Assembly: GCF_002849615.1 (NCBI RefSeq)
Contig: NZ_PDNV01000013.1
Span: 1 to 64,000, forward strand
Direction: 5' to 3'
Length of the DNA: 64,000 bases
Source of the DNA: Pollutimonas nitritireducens
GTDB taxonomy: Bacteria > Pseudomonadota > Gammaproteobacteria > Burkholderiales > Burkholderiaceae_B
The notes below the pieces were generated by a model, which was not told the DNA's origin, made no database searches, and was given only the letters and a program-made list of their open reading frames with translations. Shown in pieces: positions 25,647 through 32,617 of the stretch (positions are counted from its first letter, which is position 1; each line of letters starts with the position of its first letter). A program made the position numbers and the translations under genes.

Positions 25647-27113
25647 TCAGGCCTGCGCCTTCGCCCCCTTGGGTACTGTGAGCATGATTGAGATGATGGC
25701 CACCACGACCATCAACACGTTGAAACCCAGAGCGACGATGGCAGCCTCCCGCACGGCCAGGTTGTCCTGGCGGCCACTGAAGGTGATTACGCCCTCAAGC
25801 CAGTTCATGCTCGCGCTGTCGCCGCCGAGCGCGGTGAAAAGGGCGGCGGAGATCGCCACGCCGAAGGCCGCCCCAAGCGATGAAGCCATTTTGTAGATGC
25901 CCGAGCCCGACCCGGCCTGGGCAGCCGGCAGGTTCGATAGCGCCGCATCGGTCGAGGGGGTGGCGTAGAACGCCAGACCGACACCGAACAGCGCGTAGCC
26001 GACGCTCGCGAGGATCTTGTAGTCCGACAACAGCAGGTTGGCGGGCGACACGAGCAAGATCGCTACGCCTGTGATCAAGCAGCCCCAGATCATCGGCTTG
26101 CGTGGACCGAAGCGTTGCAGCAGTTTCTCGCCCACCCGGATGAAGGCAATGATGGCAATCGCGTAACCCAGCGTCAGGAAACCGGCCTGCTGGGCGTTCA
26201 TGTTACCGCCGAGCTGGACCAATTGCAGCGATACGATCAGCGTGCCGGCGGTCCCGTTGATAAGGAAGTTGGAAATCGTCGCGCCGGTAAAAGTTGTGTT
26301 CTTGAACAAACTGAAGTCGAAGAACGCATTTGACGCCTTGTTCTCGATACGGAAAAATAGCCAGCCGAACGCCACCGTTACCGCCAACAGACCCAGGGCA
26401 GCTGGGCTGGACCAGCCCAGCTTATTGCCCTGCGTCACCAGCACTTGCAGCGCCACCATGCTGACCATGAACGCAAGCACACCAGGCAGGTCGAACTTAT
26501 ACTCGCCCTTGGCTTCTGCTTTGCTCTCGGGCGTGCCGCGCATCATCCACAAGCCAAGCACGCTCACTGCCAGCGCCACCCAGAAAATGGAGCGCCAACC
26601 AAAGTTCTGCGACATTAGGCCACCGACGAGCGAGCACAAGCCCGAACCGCCCCATGAGCCGATCGACCACATGCTGATTGCACGCTGGCGTTCGGGACCA
26701 TCCCAGAATGCTTTTAGGAGTGCCAGACTGGCTGACATGATGCAGGCGGCTGACAGGCCTTGCAACGCGCGGCCCACGAGCAGCACCGGTGTTGCCAGTT
26801 GCCCCTGCGGCGTGATGGCCACCAGAAGCGAGCCGGCGATACTCATGTAGAAGCCAATGCGAGTGATCCTCACTCGGCCAACTCGATCGGCGAGCCCGCC
26901 CATCACCACGATGAATATGCCCGAGAACAACGAAGTAATGGCCACCGCGACGTTCATCATGTTCGCATTGATGCCAAGGTCGCGGCTCATGTCGGGCGCG
27001 ATATTGAGCGTCGTCTGGGCAAACAGCCAGAATGCGACGACGCCCATGATGATGCCGAAAAGCAGGCGATCGTTGCCCTTGTATGGCGTTTTCGATTGAA
27101 CGACGGTATTCAT
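25647..27113 (-). CDS. MFS transporter (DHA2, EmrB/QacA-like)
   Basis: The ATG at 27113, with GGAG 7 bases upstream, gives 488 residues with about 14 membrane helices. Motif A-like MGGLADRVGRVRITRIG between helices 2 and 3, and VGRALQGLSAACIMSASLALL (motif C-like) mark it as a major facilitator of the 14-TMS drug:H+ group. As first intact gene of an operon with an N-acyl amino acid hydrolase it might instead import a conjugate. The start codon overlaps the stop of a short leader ORF that is the stump of a dehydrogenase gene. Confidence 0.92.
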   Translation of the reverse strand: MNTVVQSKTPYKGNDRLLFGIIMGVVAFWLFAQTTLNIAPDMSRDLGINANMMNVAVAITSLFSGIFIVVMGGLADRVGRVRITRIGFYMSIAGSLLVAITPQGQLATPVLLVGRALQGLSAACIMSASLALLKAFWDGPERQRAISMWSIGSWGGSGLCSLVGGLMSQNFGWRSIFWVALAVSVLGLWMMRGTPESKAEAKGEYKFDLPGVLAFMVSMVALQVLVTQGNKLGWSSPAALGLLAVTVAFGWLFFRIENKASNAFFDFSLFKNTTFTGATISNFLINGTAGTLIVSLQLVQLGGNMNAQQAGFLTLGYAIAIIAFIRVGEKLLQRFGPRKPMIWGCLITGVAILLVSPANLLLSDYKILASVGYALFGVGLAFYATPSTDAALSNLPAAQAGSGSGIYKMASSLGAAFGVAISAALFTALGGDSASMNWLEGVITFSGRQDNLAVREAAIVALGFNVLMVVVAIISIMLTVPKGAKAQA

Positions 27114-27226
27114 ATGGTTCTCCATTGCGCCGATGCAACCGATCTTATGTCGACGGCCGCGTCATCGAGAGGCTCCATCCGACCACTGCCGCCAGCACCG
27201 GCGGTGATGAGTACGCGTTGTGACAT
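27110..27226 (-). pseudogene. N-terminal stump of a short-chain dehydrogenase gene
   Basis: An ATG at 27226, with AGAGGAA upstream, opens a 38-codon frame. Its first 16 residues, MSQRVLITAGAGGSGR, match the beta1 strand and TGxxxGxG dinucleotide loop of short-chain dehydrogenases. After GGSGR the frame runs into unrelated residues and ends at a TGA overlapping the MFS start codon (ATGA). A deletion thus seems to have removed nearly the whole enzyme while leaving its ribosome site and first codons as a translated leader for the transporter. It could also have been retained for translational coupling. Confidence 0.65.
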
Positions 27227-27573
27227 GGCTGAGTTCCTCTTTCAGAGTCTGAATGAAATGAAACAGCGACGCCATCGCCAATACTGCACCTTGGAATTCT
27301 TGGAGTCAATTAATGATTGAAGCCCGCACTGCGGGCGCGGTAGGCCGGGGGGGCGCATTAGTAGCCTGCCCGACTCATCTCCTATTAGCGTGACCATTGG
27401 GCGCTAGAGGCGCCGGAAGGAAAGGTGAATGTGCTGATGCATCCCATGATGCGCAGCAAAAGTGGTGGCACGTGCAGAGTTGCCACATTGGAGCACTAGG
27501 GAATCATCTTGCAGCCGCCCCTTCTTGGTAGAAGAAGACTTGCGCAGCGGCGCGCTGGCGGAAGCAGCACCGC
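27227..27573. other. gene-free stretch between SDR stump and integrase remnant
   Basis: No convincing coding frame. It probably holds the promoter for the MFS operon, reading left. It contains TTGGAGCAC at 27488-27496, a 9-base motif repeated at 30402-30410 on the far side of the island. A short GC hairpin, GCCCGCA-CTGCGGGC, lies near 27321-27335. Confidence 0.4.
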
Positions 27574-28149
27574 TCAACTGAGTTCGACATTTACGCGGTT
27601 TACTCCATTTTTCGAATCACGTACCAAAGCGCTGCGCCGCTCATAGTTGATACCGTCAGTAGCGAGCGCCAGCAATTCGCCGCGTCGCATCGCAGTTCCG
27701 AGGGCAAGAATGTTCCCCGGCTCCATATAAACGTCGTCGGCGTACCGGATTACTTGCGAAATCACATCCCCACCTTTGTGCCGGGGGACGACTTCGTCAG
27801 CGTATCGCACCATCACCTCAGCCAGCGTGCACTGGGTCACAATCGTATAATCGCGCACAATGCTGACCGACAGATCTGATTCGATTTTCAGACGCGCTTG
27901 CTACGCCTCTTTGAAGGTATCGAACGCCAACGCCTGGGCCTTTACACCTTTGCGGCGCAAGCGTAATAGGAACGACGTCTCCAATTGGATCAGTTTTGCG
28001 CCACGACCTTGCGCCTGGATACTCTCTCGGTAATCGTGCGCTTTGTGCCGCGCGGAAAATGAAAACTGGGCATCCAGCAACGGCTGGGACTGCACGTGCG
28101 ACGGTGAACGGTTATTGATATTCAGGTTGACAGCGCTCTTTATAGACAT
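27574..28149 (-). pseudogene. degenerate tyrosine recombinase (integrase)
   Basis: Two open segments in one frame (28149-27901 and 27900-27574) are separated by a TAG at 27901-27903. The first ends LRRKGVKAQALAFDTFKEA and the second continues ARLKIESDLS, matching the arm-binding region of integrases, whose usual reading there is a Trp codon, so TGG to TAG is the simplest explanation. The second segment has LAEVMVRYADEVVPRHKGG and then jumps to ALGTAMRRGELLAL with the first catalytic Arg, missing about a hundred residues between. The His-x-x-Arg and Tyr box are gone. The N-terminal 50 codons are not recognisable. It lies about 2.3 kb from tRNA-Pro. Confidence 0.75.
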
Positions 28150-28340
28150 ACGAAACTTTTGAAATGAGGTTCGTCAGGTCGTGGTTTTATGCGTTTGAAA
28201 TCGACTTCTTCAGACCTTCCCTAAGTGGCCGAAAATCGGTGTTCTTGAAATCCCGAAGAGAACATAACGTCAATACCCTGAGTGATGACACTTGGGAATC
28301 AAAATGGCTTCAAAGCGTCCGTTGCGATCATCCTCACAAC

Positions 28341-28366
28341 AATCGCAGGGTAAACACCCTGCGATT
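28341..28366 (-). terminator. 11-bp perfect hairpin after the small exported protein gene
   Basis: AATCGCAGGGT and ACCCTGCGATT form a perfect 11-bp stem with a 4-base loop, 28 bases beyond the stop of the minus-strand gene at 28395. The U tract on that side is weak (GTTGTG), and the plus-strand side reads TCTTC, so it may terminate in either direction. Confidence 0.6.
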
Positions 28367-28394
28367 TCTTCAGACTAACGCACGTTCTGTCTGG

Positions 28395-28745
28395 CTATTT
28401 GCGCCAATAATCATTGGCTGCGGCAATGGTCTGAAAATGCGTGGCTACAACATGAGAAACGGCGATCAGGCTGTTGGCGTCGTGCGCATAACTTGGACGC
28501 AGTGCTTTGCGAATGGCCGGATCGGTTTGTGTAGTAGCCACGCCCTTCTGTGATAGCTTTACTGCAAGGGCGAAGCCTGCTTCAGGTGTGTCTGTGATAA
28601 GGGTCGTCAACCCTGCCTTCATCTCGGGTTTGTCTTGAGCAATGGCGATACTTATGTAGCCAATCGCCATTGCTGCCGTCAGCAACGACGTAAAGAAAAA
28701 TCGTTTTGGCGCACACTTATATTGCCGGCATACGGTTGTATTCAT
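28395..28745 (-). CDS. small exported protein of unknown function
   Basis: 116 residues with AAGGAGA 8 bases before the ATG and a terminator-like hairpin 28 bases after the stop, so it looks like an intact single-gene unit in an otherwise decayed region. N-terminal basic residues (KCAPKRFFF) and the hydrophobic stretch SLLTAAMAIGYISIAIAQ form a signal peptide; the mature part is about 80 residues, helical, with EAGFALAVKLSQKGVATTQ and ALRPSYAHDANSLIAVSHV, no cysteine and one terminal WRK. I do not recognise a family. Confidence 0.65.
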   Translation of the reverse strand: MNTTVCRQYKCAPKRFFFTSLLTAAMAIGYISIAIAQDKPEMKAGLTTLITDTPEAGFALAVKLSQKGVATTQTDPAIRKALRPSYAHDANSLIAVSHVVATHFQTIAAANDYWRK

Positions 28746-29076
28746 CTTGTTGTCTCCTTGGTTAAAAGCATTGCTTATCGCAAAGTTTTTATGGCTTCTT
28801 TAGAATGACCGCGACGTACAAAATCATACTCAATCAAATTCATCCTAGCTGGAGATTTCCAACATTGTCAACGAGGTTATGGGTGTTCAGATTCGTTTAA
28901 ATTTACCCGCAGAACGGAAGTGACAGGCAGGGTTTTACTGACTACAAGCACATGCGGGCAATTGGAGTACCAGGAAGTCTTCGGATACCTTAGAGGCCGG
29001 CCACCTCGATGCGAGCAGTTACAACCATGTTTACTGCGATGCCAGACATCTCGTCGAAATCTTCTTCGCATCCGGA
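28746..29076. other. gene-poor stretch upstream of the AraC remnant
   Basis: No intact gene. The first part, AT-rich around 28770-28830, probably contains the promoter of the small exported protein. From about 28942 a plus-strand frame stays open into the AraC remnant (ending HLVEIFFASG before 29077), so part of this stretch may be the eroded front of that regulator gene. Confidence 0.4.
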
Positions 29077-29340
29077 ATGGACTTGACGTTGTGGGCCATC
29101 TCGGCCAAACACGGGCCTATCTTGCCCAGGCATGTCCGCCGTGCCCAAGACTATATTCACACCCACGCCCATGAGCCGATTTGCGCTAATCAGGTCGCCG
29201 AGATTGCGGGCGTCAGTCTAAGAAGCTTGTACCTAGGTTTCAAAGTCTGGACCGATTCAATGAAAAGTGTACGACGTCTGTCGACCGAACCGATCACCGC
29301 AAGTCGATCTGGATACTTGGCGGCGGCCGCGAGAGCCTGA
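29077..29340 (+). pseudogene. remnant of an AraC family regulator (C-terminal HTH)
   Basis: The frame contains ILPRHVRRAQDYIHTHAHEP followed by QVAEIAGVSLRSLYLGF, which is the linker and first helix-turn-helix of AraC/XylS-type activators. After GFK the sequence loses similarity, and the second HTH (normally with a PxxYxxxxR signature) is missing. No effector-binding domain precedes it in a complete form. It is therefore a broken gene, probably carried with or interrupted by the island. Exact limits are uncertain. Confidence 0.6.
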
Positions 29341-29377
29341 TCGTTCCGCTCGCCCTGACTAGTTTGGCTGCGATGCG

Positions 29378-29797
29378 CTATGCGTTCCAGGGATCAATGA
29401 CGTCGATGCCACAGTCCACAAAGTCCTTAACGTTGCGTGTCGCCAGTCGAGCCCCGCGGGATTTGGTTATCGCCGCGATCATGGCGTCGAACTGGCTGAT
29501 GGGCTTGCCGCAGCTCTTTCGTACGGCGGCAATCTCCGCATAGTGATCGGCCGCGTCGTTGTCGAATCCCAGTACCTGCCCGGCCATATCAAGCGAAAAA
29601 ATTTGCCGGATCGCGATAAGCAGCGCTGTTTTGCGTTGCCCGTCGGGCAGCAACTGTACCCCGTAGAGCAATTCGGCGCGTGTCACCGTGGTGGTGAACA
29701 GCACTGAGCGGGGCTGCGCGGCCAGCCAGGACAGAGGGCGATCATTAGGTGCCGGACGCAGAATTTCAGACAACACGTTTGTGTCCAAGACGATCAT
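29378..29797 (-). CDS. fitB: PIN-domain toxin, FitB/VapC-like
   Basis: 139 residues. PIN-domain ribonuclease residues are in place: D5 in MIVLDTNVLSE, E42 in TRAELLYG, D104 in ISQFDAMIAA and N122/D125 near the C-terminus (LATRNVKDF). Length and the SWLAAQPRSVLFTT pattern fit the FitB group. Free toxin would cleave RNA (commonly initiator tRNA in VapC proteins). The start codon overlaps the antitoxin stop as ATGA, so synthesis follows the antitoxin. The pair is intact although the island around it is decayed. Confidence 0.92.
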   Translation of the reverse strand: MIVLDTNVLSEILRPAPNDRPLSWLAAQPRSVLFTTTVTRAELLYGVQLLPDGQRKTALLIAIRQIFSLDMAGQVLGFDNDAADHYAEIAAVRKSCGKPISQFDAMIAAITKSRGARLATRNVKDFVDCGIDVIDPWNA

Positions 29798-30048
29798 ACG
29801 TCAAACTCCGGCGGAGTGCGGATGGCTTCTCTTGGCGCCAATTCCAAGTCGACACCTTCCAACGGTGTGATGATGCGCGACCGGATCGCCTCGATGAGCG
29901 ATTGGCCATGTTCTGGCGCCATAGAGAGCGCTGACCGCAAAATATCCCGTGCTTCGTCCTCCATCGAACGGCCATGCATCGCGGCCTGCACGCGCAAGCG
30001 CCTCTTGAGTTGCTCGTCTATGTTGCGGATGGTCATTGTCGTAGCCAT
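29794..30048 (-). CDS. fitA: FitA/VapB-like ribbon-helix-helix antitoxin
   Basis: The start at 30048, with GGAGGTGG 7 bases upstream, gives 84 residues; an ATG at 30087 lacks a ribosome site and would run through the operator. MTIRNIDEQLKRRLRVQAAM and GRSMEDEARDILRSAL form the ribbon-helix-helix DNA-binding domain of FitA. The C-terminal part (VDLELAPREAIRTPPEFDV) should wrap the PIN toxin and block its active site. It probably represses its own operon together with the toxin through the repeated site at 30062-30094. Confidence 0.92.
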   Translation of the reverse strand: MATTMTIRNIDEQLKRRLRVQAAMHGRSMEDEARDILRSALSMAPEHGQSLIEAIRSRIITPLEGVDLELAPREAIRTPPEFDV

Positions 30049-30061
30049 GACGCCACCTCCC

Positions 30062-30094
30062 TTAGTCAATGAGTGAATTTTAGTCAATGACTAA
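30062..30094. promoter_or_regulatory. operator-like repeat of the fitAB operon
   Basis: TTAGTCAATGACTAA at 30080-30094 is a perfect 7-bp dyad about one central base. A second near copy, TTAGTCAATGAGT, starts at 30062, exactly 18 bases away. The pair lies 14-46 bases upstream of the antitoxin start, where FitA-FitB complexes of other bacteria bind inverted repeats. Binding is inferred. Confidence 0.7.
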
Positions 30095-30410
30095 TGGCAA
30101 ATCAAGAAAGCGGGCTTTTGACTGATAAAGTCTTGCGAATCCTCGGTCATTACGGCAGTGAGCTTTTTATCAACAAGCCGCCTCGGTGCATAATCCTGCT
30201 AATTCACATGACTTCGATTACCTTGTATAGCTAAGGGGGCGAGCGCACCTGAACGCGCCAAGGCGAGCGATTGCGGATATTGGAAGGAAGGGGGGACTGC
30301 TGGAACATACGTAACTCCGTGGTGATGGAGTACCGTATAAGCAAAAGAGGCCATTTTTGCGTGCACTATTTGGCACACGCCCGAAAAAAGACATCGGCAC
30401 GTTGGAGCAC
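30095..30410. other. gene-free stretch upstream of fitAB
   Basis: No credible coding frame, RNA or repeat is visible until the TTGGAGCAC motif at 30402. It probably carries the fitAB promoter at its left edge and otherwise represents island boundary sequence. Confidence 0.35.
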
Positions 30411-30445
30411 GATTGGAGCATAAGGCCATTTCTTATGCTCCAATC
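30411..30445. repeat. 14-bp perfect inverted repeat near tRNA-Pro
   Basis: GATTGGAGCATAAG (30411-30424) is followed after 7 bases by its exact complement (30432-30445). There is no U tract on either side, so it is not a simple terminator. The arm contains TTGGAGCA, which also occurs at 30402-30410 and 27488-27496, suggesting a recombinase-related site at the island edge. Confidence 0.55.
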
Positions 30446-30455
30446 CCCCGCAGCG

Positions 30456-30489
30456 AAAAACAAAAGGCCCCGTAAAACAAAGGCCTTTT
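30456..30489 (-). terminator. terminator of tRNA-Pro
   Basis: On the minus strand, just past the tRNA 3' end, AAAAGGCC (30482-30489) pairs with GGCCTTTT (30462-30469) and is followed by GTTTTT. This is a typical rho-independent terminator 11 bases beyond the CCA. Confidence 0.8.
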
Positions 30490-30500
30490 ATTGAAGAAGT

Positions 30501-30577
30501 TGGTCGGGGCGACATGATTCGAACATGCGACTCCTGCGTCCCGAACGCAGTACTCTACCAGGCTGAGCTACGCCCCG
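30501..30577 (-). tRNA. tRNA-Pro (anticodon CGG)
   Basis: A 77-base cloverleaf on the minus strand: acceptor CGGGGCG pairs with CGCCCCG; D arm GTAGCTCAGCCTGGTAGAGT; anticodon stem CTGCG/CGCAG around TTCGGGA, giving anticodon CGG (reads CCG); T arm with GTTCGAATC; discriminator A and an encoded CCA. It is followed by a terminator. It borders the island carrying an integrase remnant, and tRNA genes are common integration targets. Confidence 0.97.
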
Positions 30578-30637
30578 ATTTACTGAAGCTTGCGCCCGAC
30601 AATCCGTAAGAAGTGACTGCCCGGCAACAACGGGATT

Positions 30638-31603
30638 TCAATGATCGCGATCCACCGCGAAAGTACAAAATTCTATCAAAGATTCCTGGTGTACGGAAAT
30701 AGGGAAACCGACCAGGGCCTGGCGCGCCAGTTCAGCCTCGGCCACGGCCGCATCGCGGGTATAGTCCAGAGCGCCTGTGTCGCGGATGGCCTGAGCCACT
30801 GCCGCAAAATCTGCTACGCCGGTACGGATGGCATCCTGGATCAGTTGCTTCTGTTCGCTGGTGCCCACTTCCATGACGCGTATCAGCGGCAAGGTGGGTT
30901 TGCCTTCGCGTAAATCGTCGCCCACATTCTTACCCAGGGCATCAACGTCACCGTTATAGTCCAGCACGTCGTCGATCAATTGAAAAGCGGTGCCGATATG
31001 ACGGCCGTAGGCGGCCGCAGCGTGTTCCTGTTCGGTGGTGGCGCCGGCCACGATGGCGCCGACCTGGGCGGCAGCCTCGAACAGCTTGGCGGTTTTGTAA
31101 CGCACCACCTGCAAATAGCGTTCAAGCGAAACATCGGGATCGTGCACGTTCAACAACTGCAGCACTTCGCCTTCGGCAATGACGGTGGTTGCGGCCGAAA
31201 GCACCGACATGGCGGGCATGGACCTGGATTCCACCATCATTTCGAACGAGCGGGAATAGAGATAGTCGCCCACCAGGACGCTGGCGGCGTTGCCGAAAAC
31301 CGCATTGGCCGTGCCGCGGCCCCGGCGCATGTCGGACTCATCCACAACGTCGTCATGCAACAAGGTTGCGGTATGAATGAATTCAACCACTGCGGCGAGC
31401 AGATGATGGATAGTGCCTTGGTATCCCAGCGCCTTTGCCATCATGATCACCATGGCCGGCCGCATGCGTTTGCCGCCGGCACCGACGATATAGTCTCCTA
31501 TCGTGCGTATCAGGACGACGTCGGAATCGAGCCGGCCGCGGATGACCGCATCGACCGCTTTCATGTCGTTCGTAATAGGGGCAATCAACTCGGTAAGATT
31601 CAA
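30638..31603 (-). CDS. ispB: octaprenyl diphosphate synthase
   Basis: 321 residues from a TTG at 31603, chosen because the N-terminus MNLTELIAPITNDMKAVDAV aligns with full-length IspB proteins; an ATG at 31564 would cut this off. First aspartate-rich motif LLHDDVVDESDMRRG and second LIDDVLDYNGD bind Mg-pyrophosphate; GGKRMRP is the allylic substrate site. It builds the polyprenyl side chain for ubiquinone from farnesyl diphosphate and IPP. Divergent from the DUF815 ATPase gene. Confidence 0.94.
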   Translation of the reverse strand: MNLTELIAPITNDMKAVDAVIRGRLDSDVVLIRTIGDYIVGAGGKRMRPAMVIMMAKALGYQGTIHHLLAAVVEFIHTATLLHDDVVDESDMRRGRGTANAVFGNAASVLVGDYLYSRSFEMMVESRSMPAMSVLSAATTVIAEGEVLQLLNVHDPDVSLERYLQVVRYKTAKLFEAAAQVGAIVAGATTEQEHAAAAYGRHIGTAFQLIDDVLDYNGDVDALGKNVGDDLREGKPTLPLIRVMEVGTSEQKQLIQDAIRTGVADFAAVAQAIRDTGALDYTRDAAVAEAELARQALVGFPISVHQESLIEFCTFAVDRDH

Positions 31604-31750
31604 GGCACGGTCCGGCTTAGATAAGTGTTAATAAGATCGGCGGGTCAAGCAGTAGGATTATACGTGACGGGAATTCACCCAAAGCTGTCATTACAGACCG
31701 CAAATTGGCGATAATGCTCGATTGTTTACGATTTATCGTGGGAGATACCT

Positions 31751-32617
31751 GTGACAGCCATTGATCTGAACACGCTCATCGGTCGCGCTGAACGCGTTCT
31801 GGCGCAACTGGAGGCGTGGCTACCCCCTGCGCCACCGGACATAGACTGGACGGCTCACGCCTTCAGATGGCGCAAGCGCGGCGCGCGCGGATGGCTCGAT
31901 GCCGTCGCTCATGTGTCGACCATCAATCAGGAGGACTTGCAGCATATTGAACGCCAGAAAGGAATCATCGACCGCAATACCCGGCACTTCCTGCATGGGA
32001 AGCCGGCCAACAATGTATTGATGACCGGCGCCCGCGGGACGGGGAAGAGCTCGCTGGTCAAGGCAATGCTGGCTTCTTACGGTGACCAGGGATTGCGTCT
32101 TATTGAAGTCGACAAGGCCGACATGGGCGATCTGGGCGATATCGTGGATCTGGTCAGCACACGACCGGAACGCTTCATCATTTTTTGCGACGACCTGTCT
32201 TTCGAGGAAGGCGAACCGGGCTACAAGGCGCTGAAATCGGTGTTGGACGGATCGGTCAGCGCCTCGGGCGAGAACGTGCTGGTCTATGCCACGTCCAACC
32301 GCCGCCACCTGATGCCGGAATACATGAGCGAGAACCTTAGCGCCCAGCACCAGCCAGATGGTGAAATCCATCCCGGTGAAACTGTTGAGGAAAAAATCTC
32401 GCTATCTGAACGCTTCGGGCTCTGGCTGTCGTTCTATCCGTTCAAGCAGGATGACTACCTGGATATCGTCTATTACTGGCTCAAGGAACACGGCTGCCCG
32501 GCAGACGATATCCGGGCCTCGCGCACCGAGGCATTGCAATGGGCGCTGGAACGCGGCTCGCGGTCAGGACGCGTGGCGCGGCAATTTGCACGCGATTGGG
32601 CGGCCCGTCATGCTTGA
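31751..32617 (+). CDS. AAA+ ATPase of the DUF815 family
   Basis: 288 residues. Walker A TGARGTGKSSLVKAM near residue 97, Walker B-like FIIFCDDLSFEEGE near residue 142, then YATSNRRHLMPEYMSEN with the sensor asparagine. The N-terminal 75 residues are specific to DUF815 (FRWRKRGARGWLDAV). Cellular function is not established; members are common in proteobacteria and often sit beside a Nudix/ThiE fusion, as here, overlapping it by 8 bases (ATGCTTGA). The family assignment is firm. Confidence 0.92.
   Translation: MTAIDLNTLIGRAERVLAQLEAWLPPAPPDIDWTAHAFRWRKRGARGWLDAVAHVSTINQEDLQHIERQKGIIDRNTRHFLHGKPANNVLMTGARGTGKSSLVKAMLASYGDQGLRLIEVDKADMGDLGDIVDLVSTRPERFIIFCDDLSFEEGEPGYKALKSVLDGSVSASGENVLVYATSNRRHLMPEYMSENLSAQHQPDGEIHPGETVEEKISLSERFGLWLSFYPFKQDDYLDIVYYWLKEHGCPADDIRASRTEALQWALERGSRSGRVARQFARDWAARHA

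Noticed and set aside
28164-28553. A 129-codon plus-strand frame overlapping the small exported protein gene
   Set aside because: No ribosome site, it runs through the terminator-like hairpin at 28341-28366 and has no recognisable feature; the minus-strand gene is better supported.
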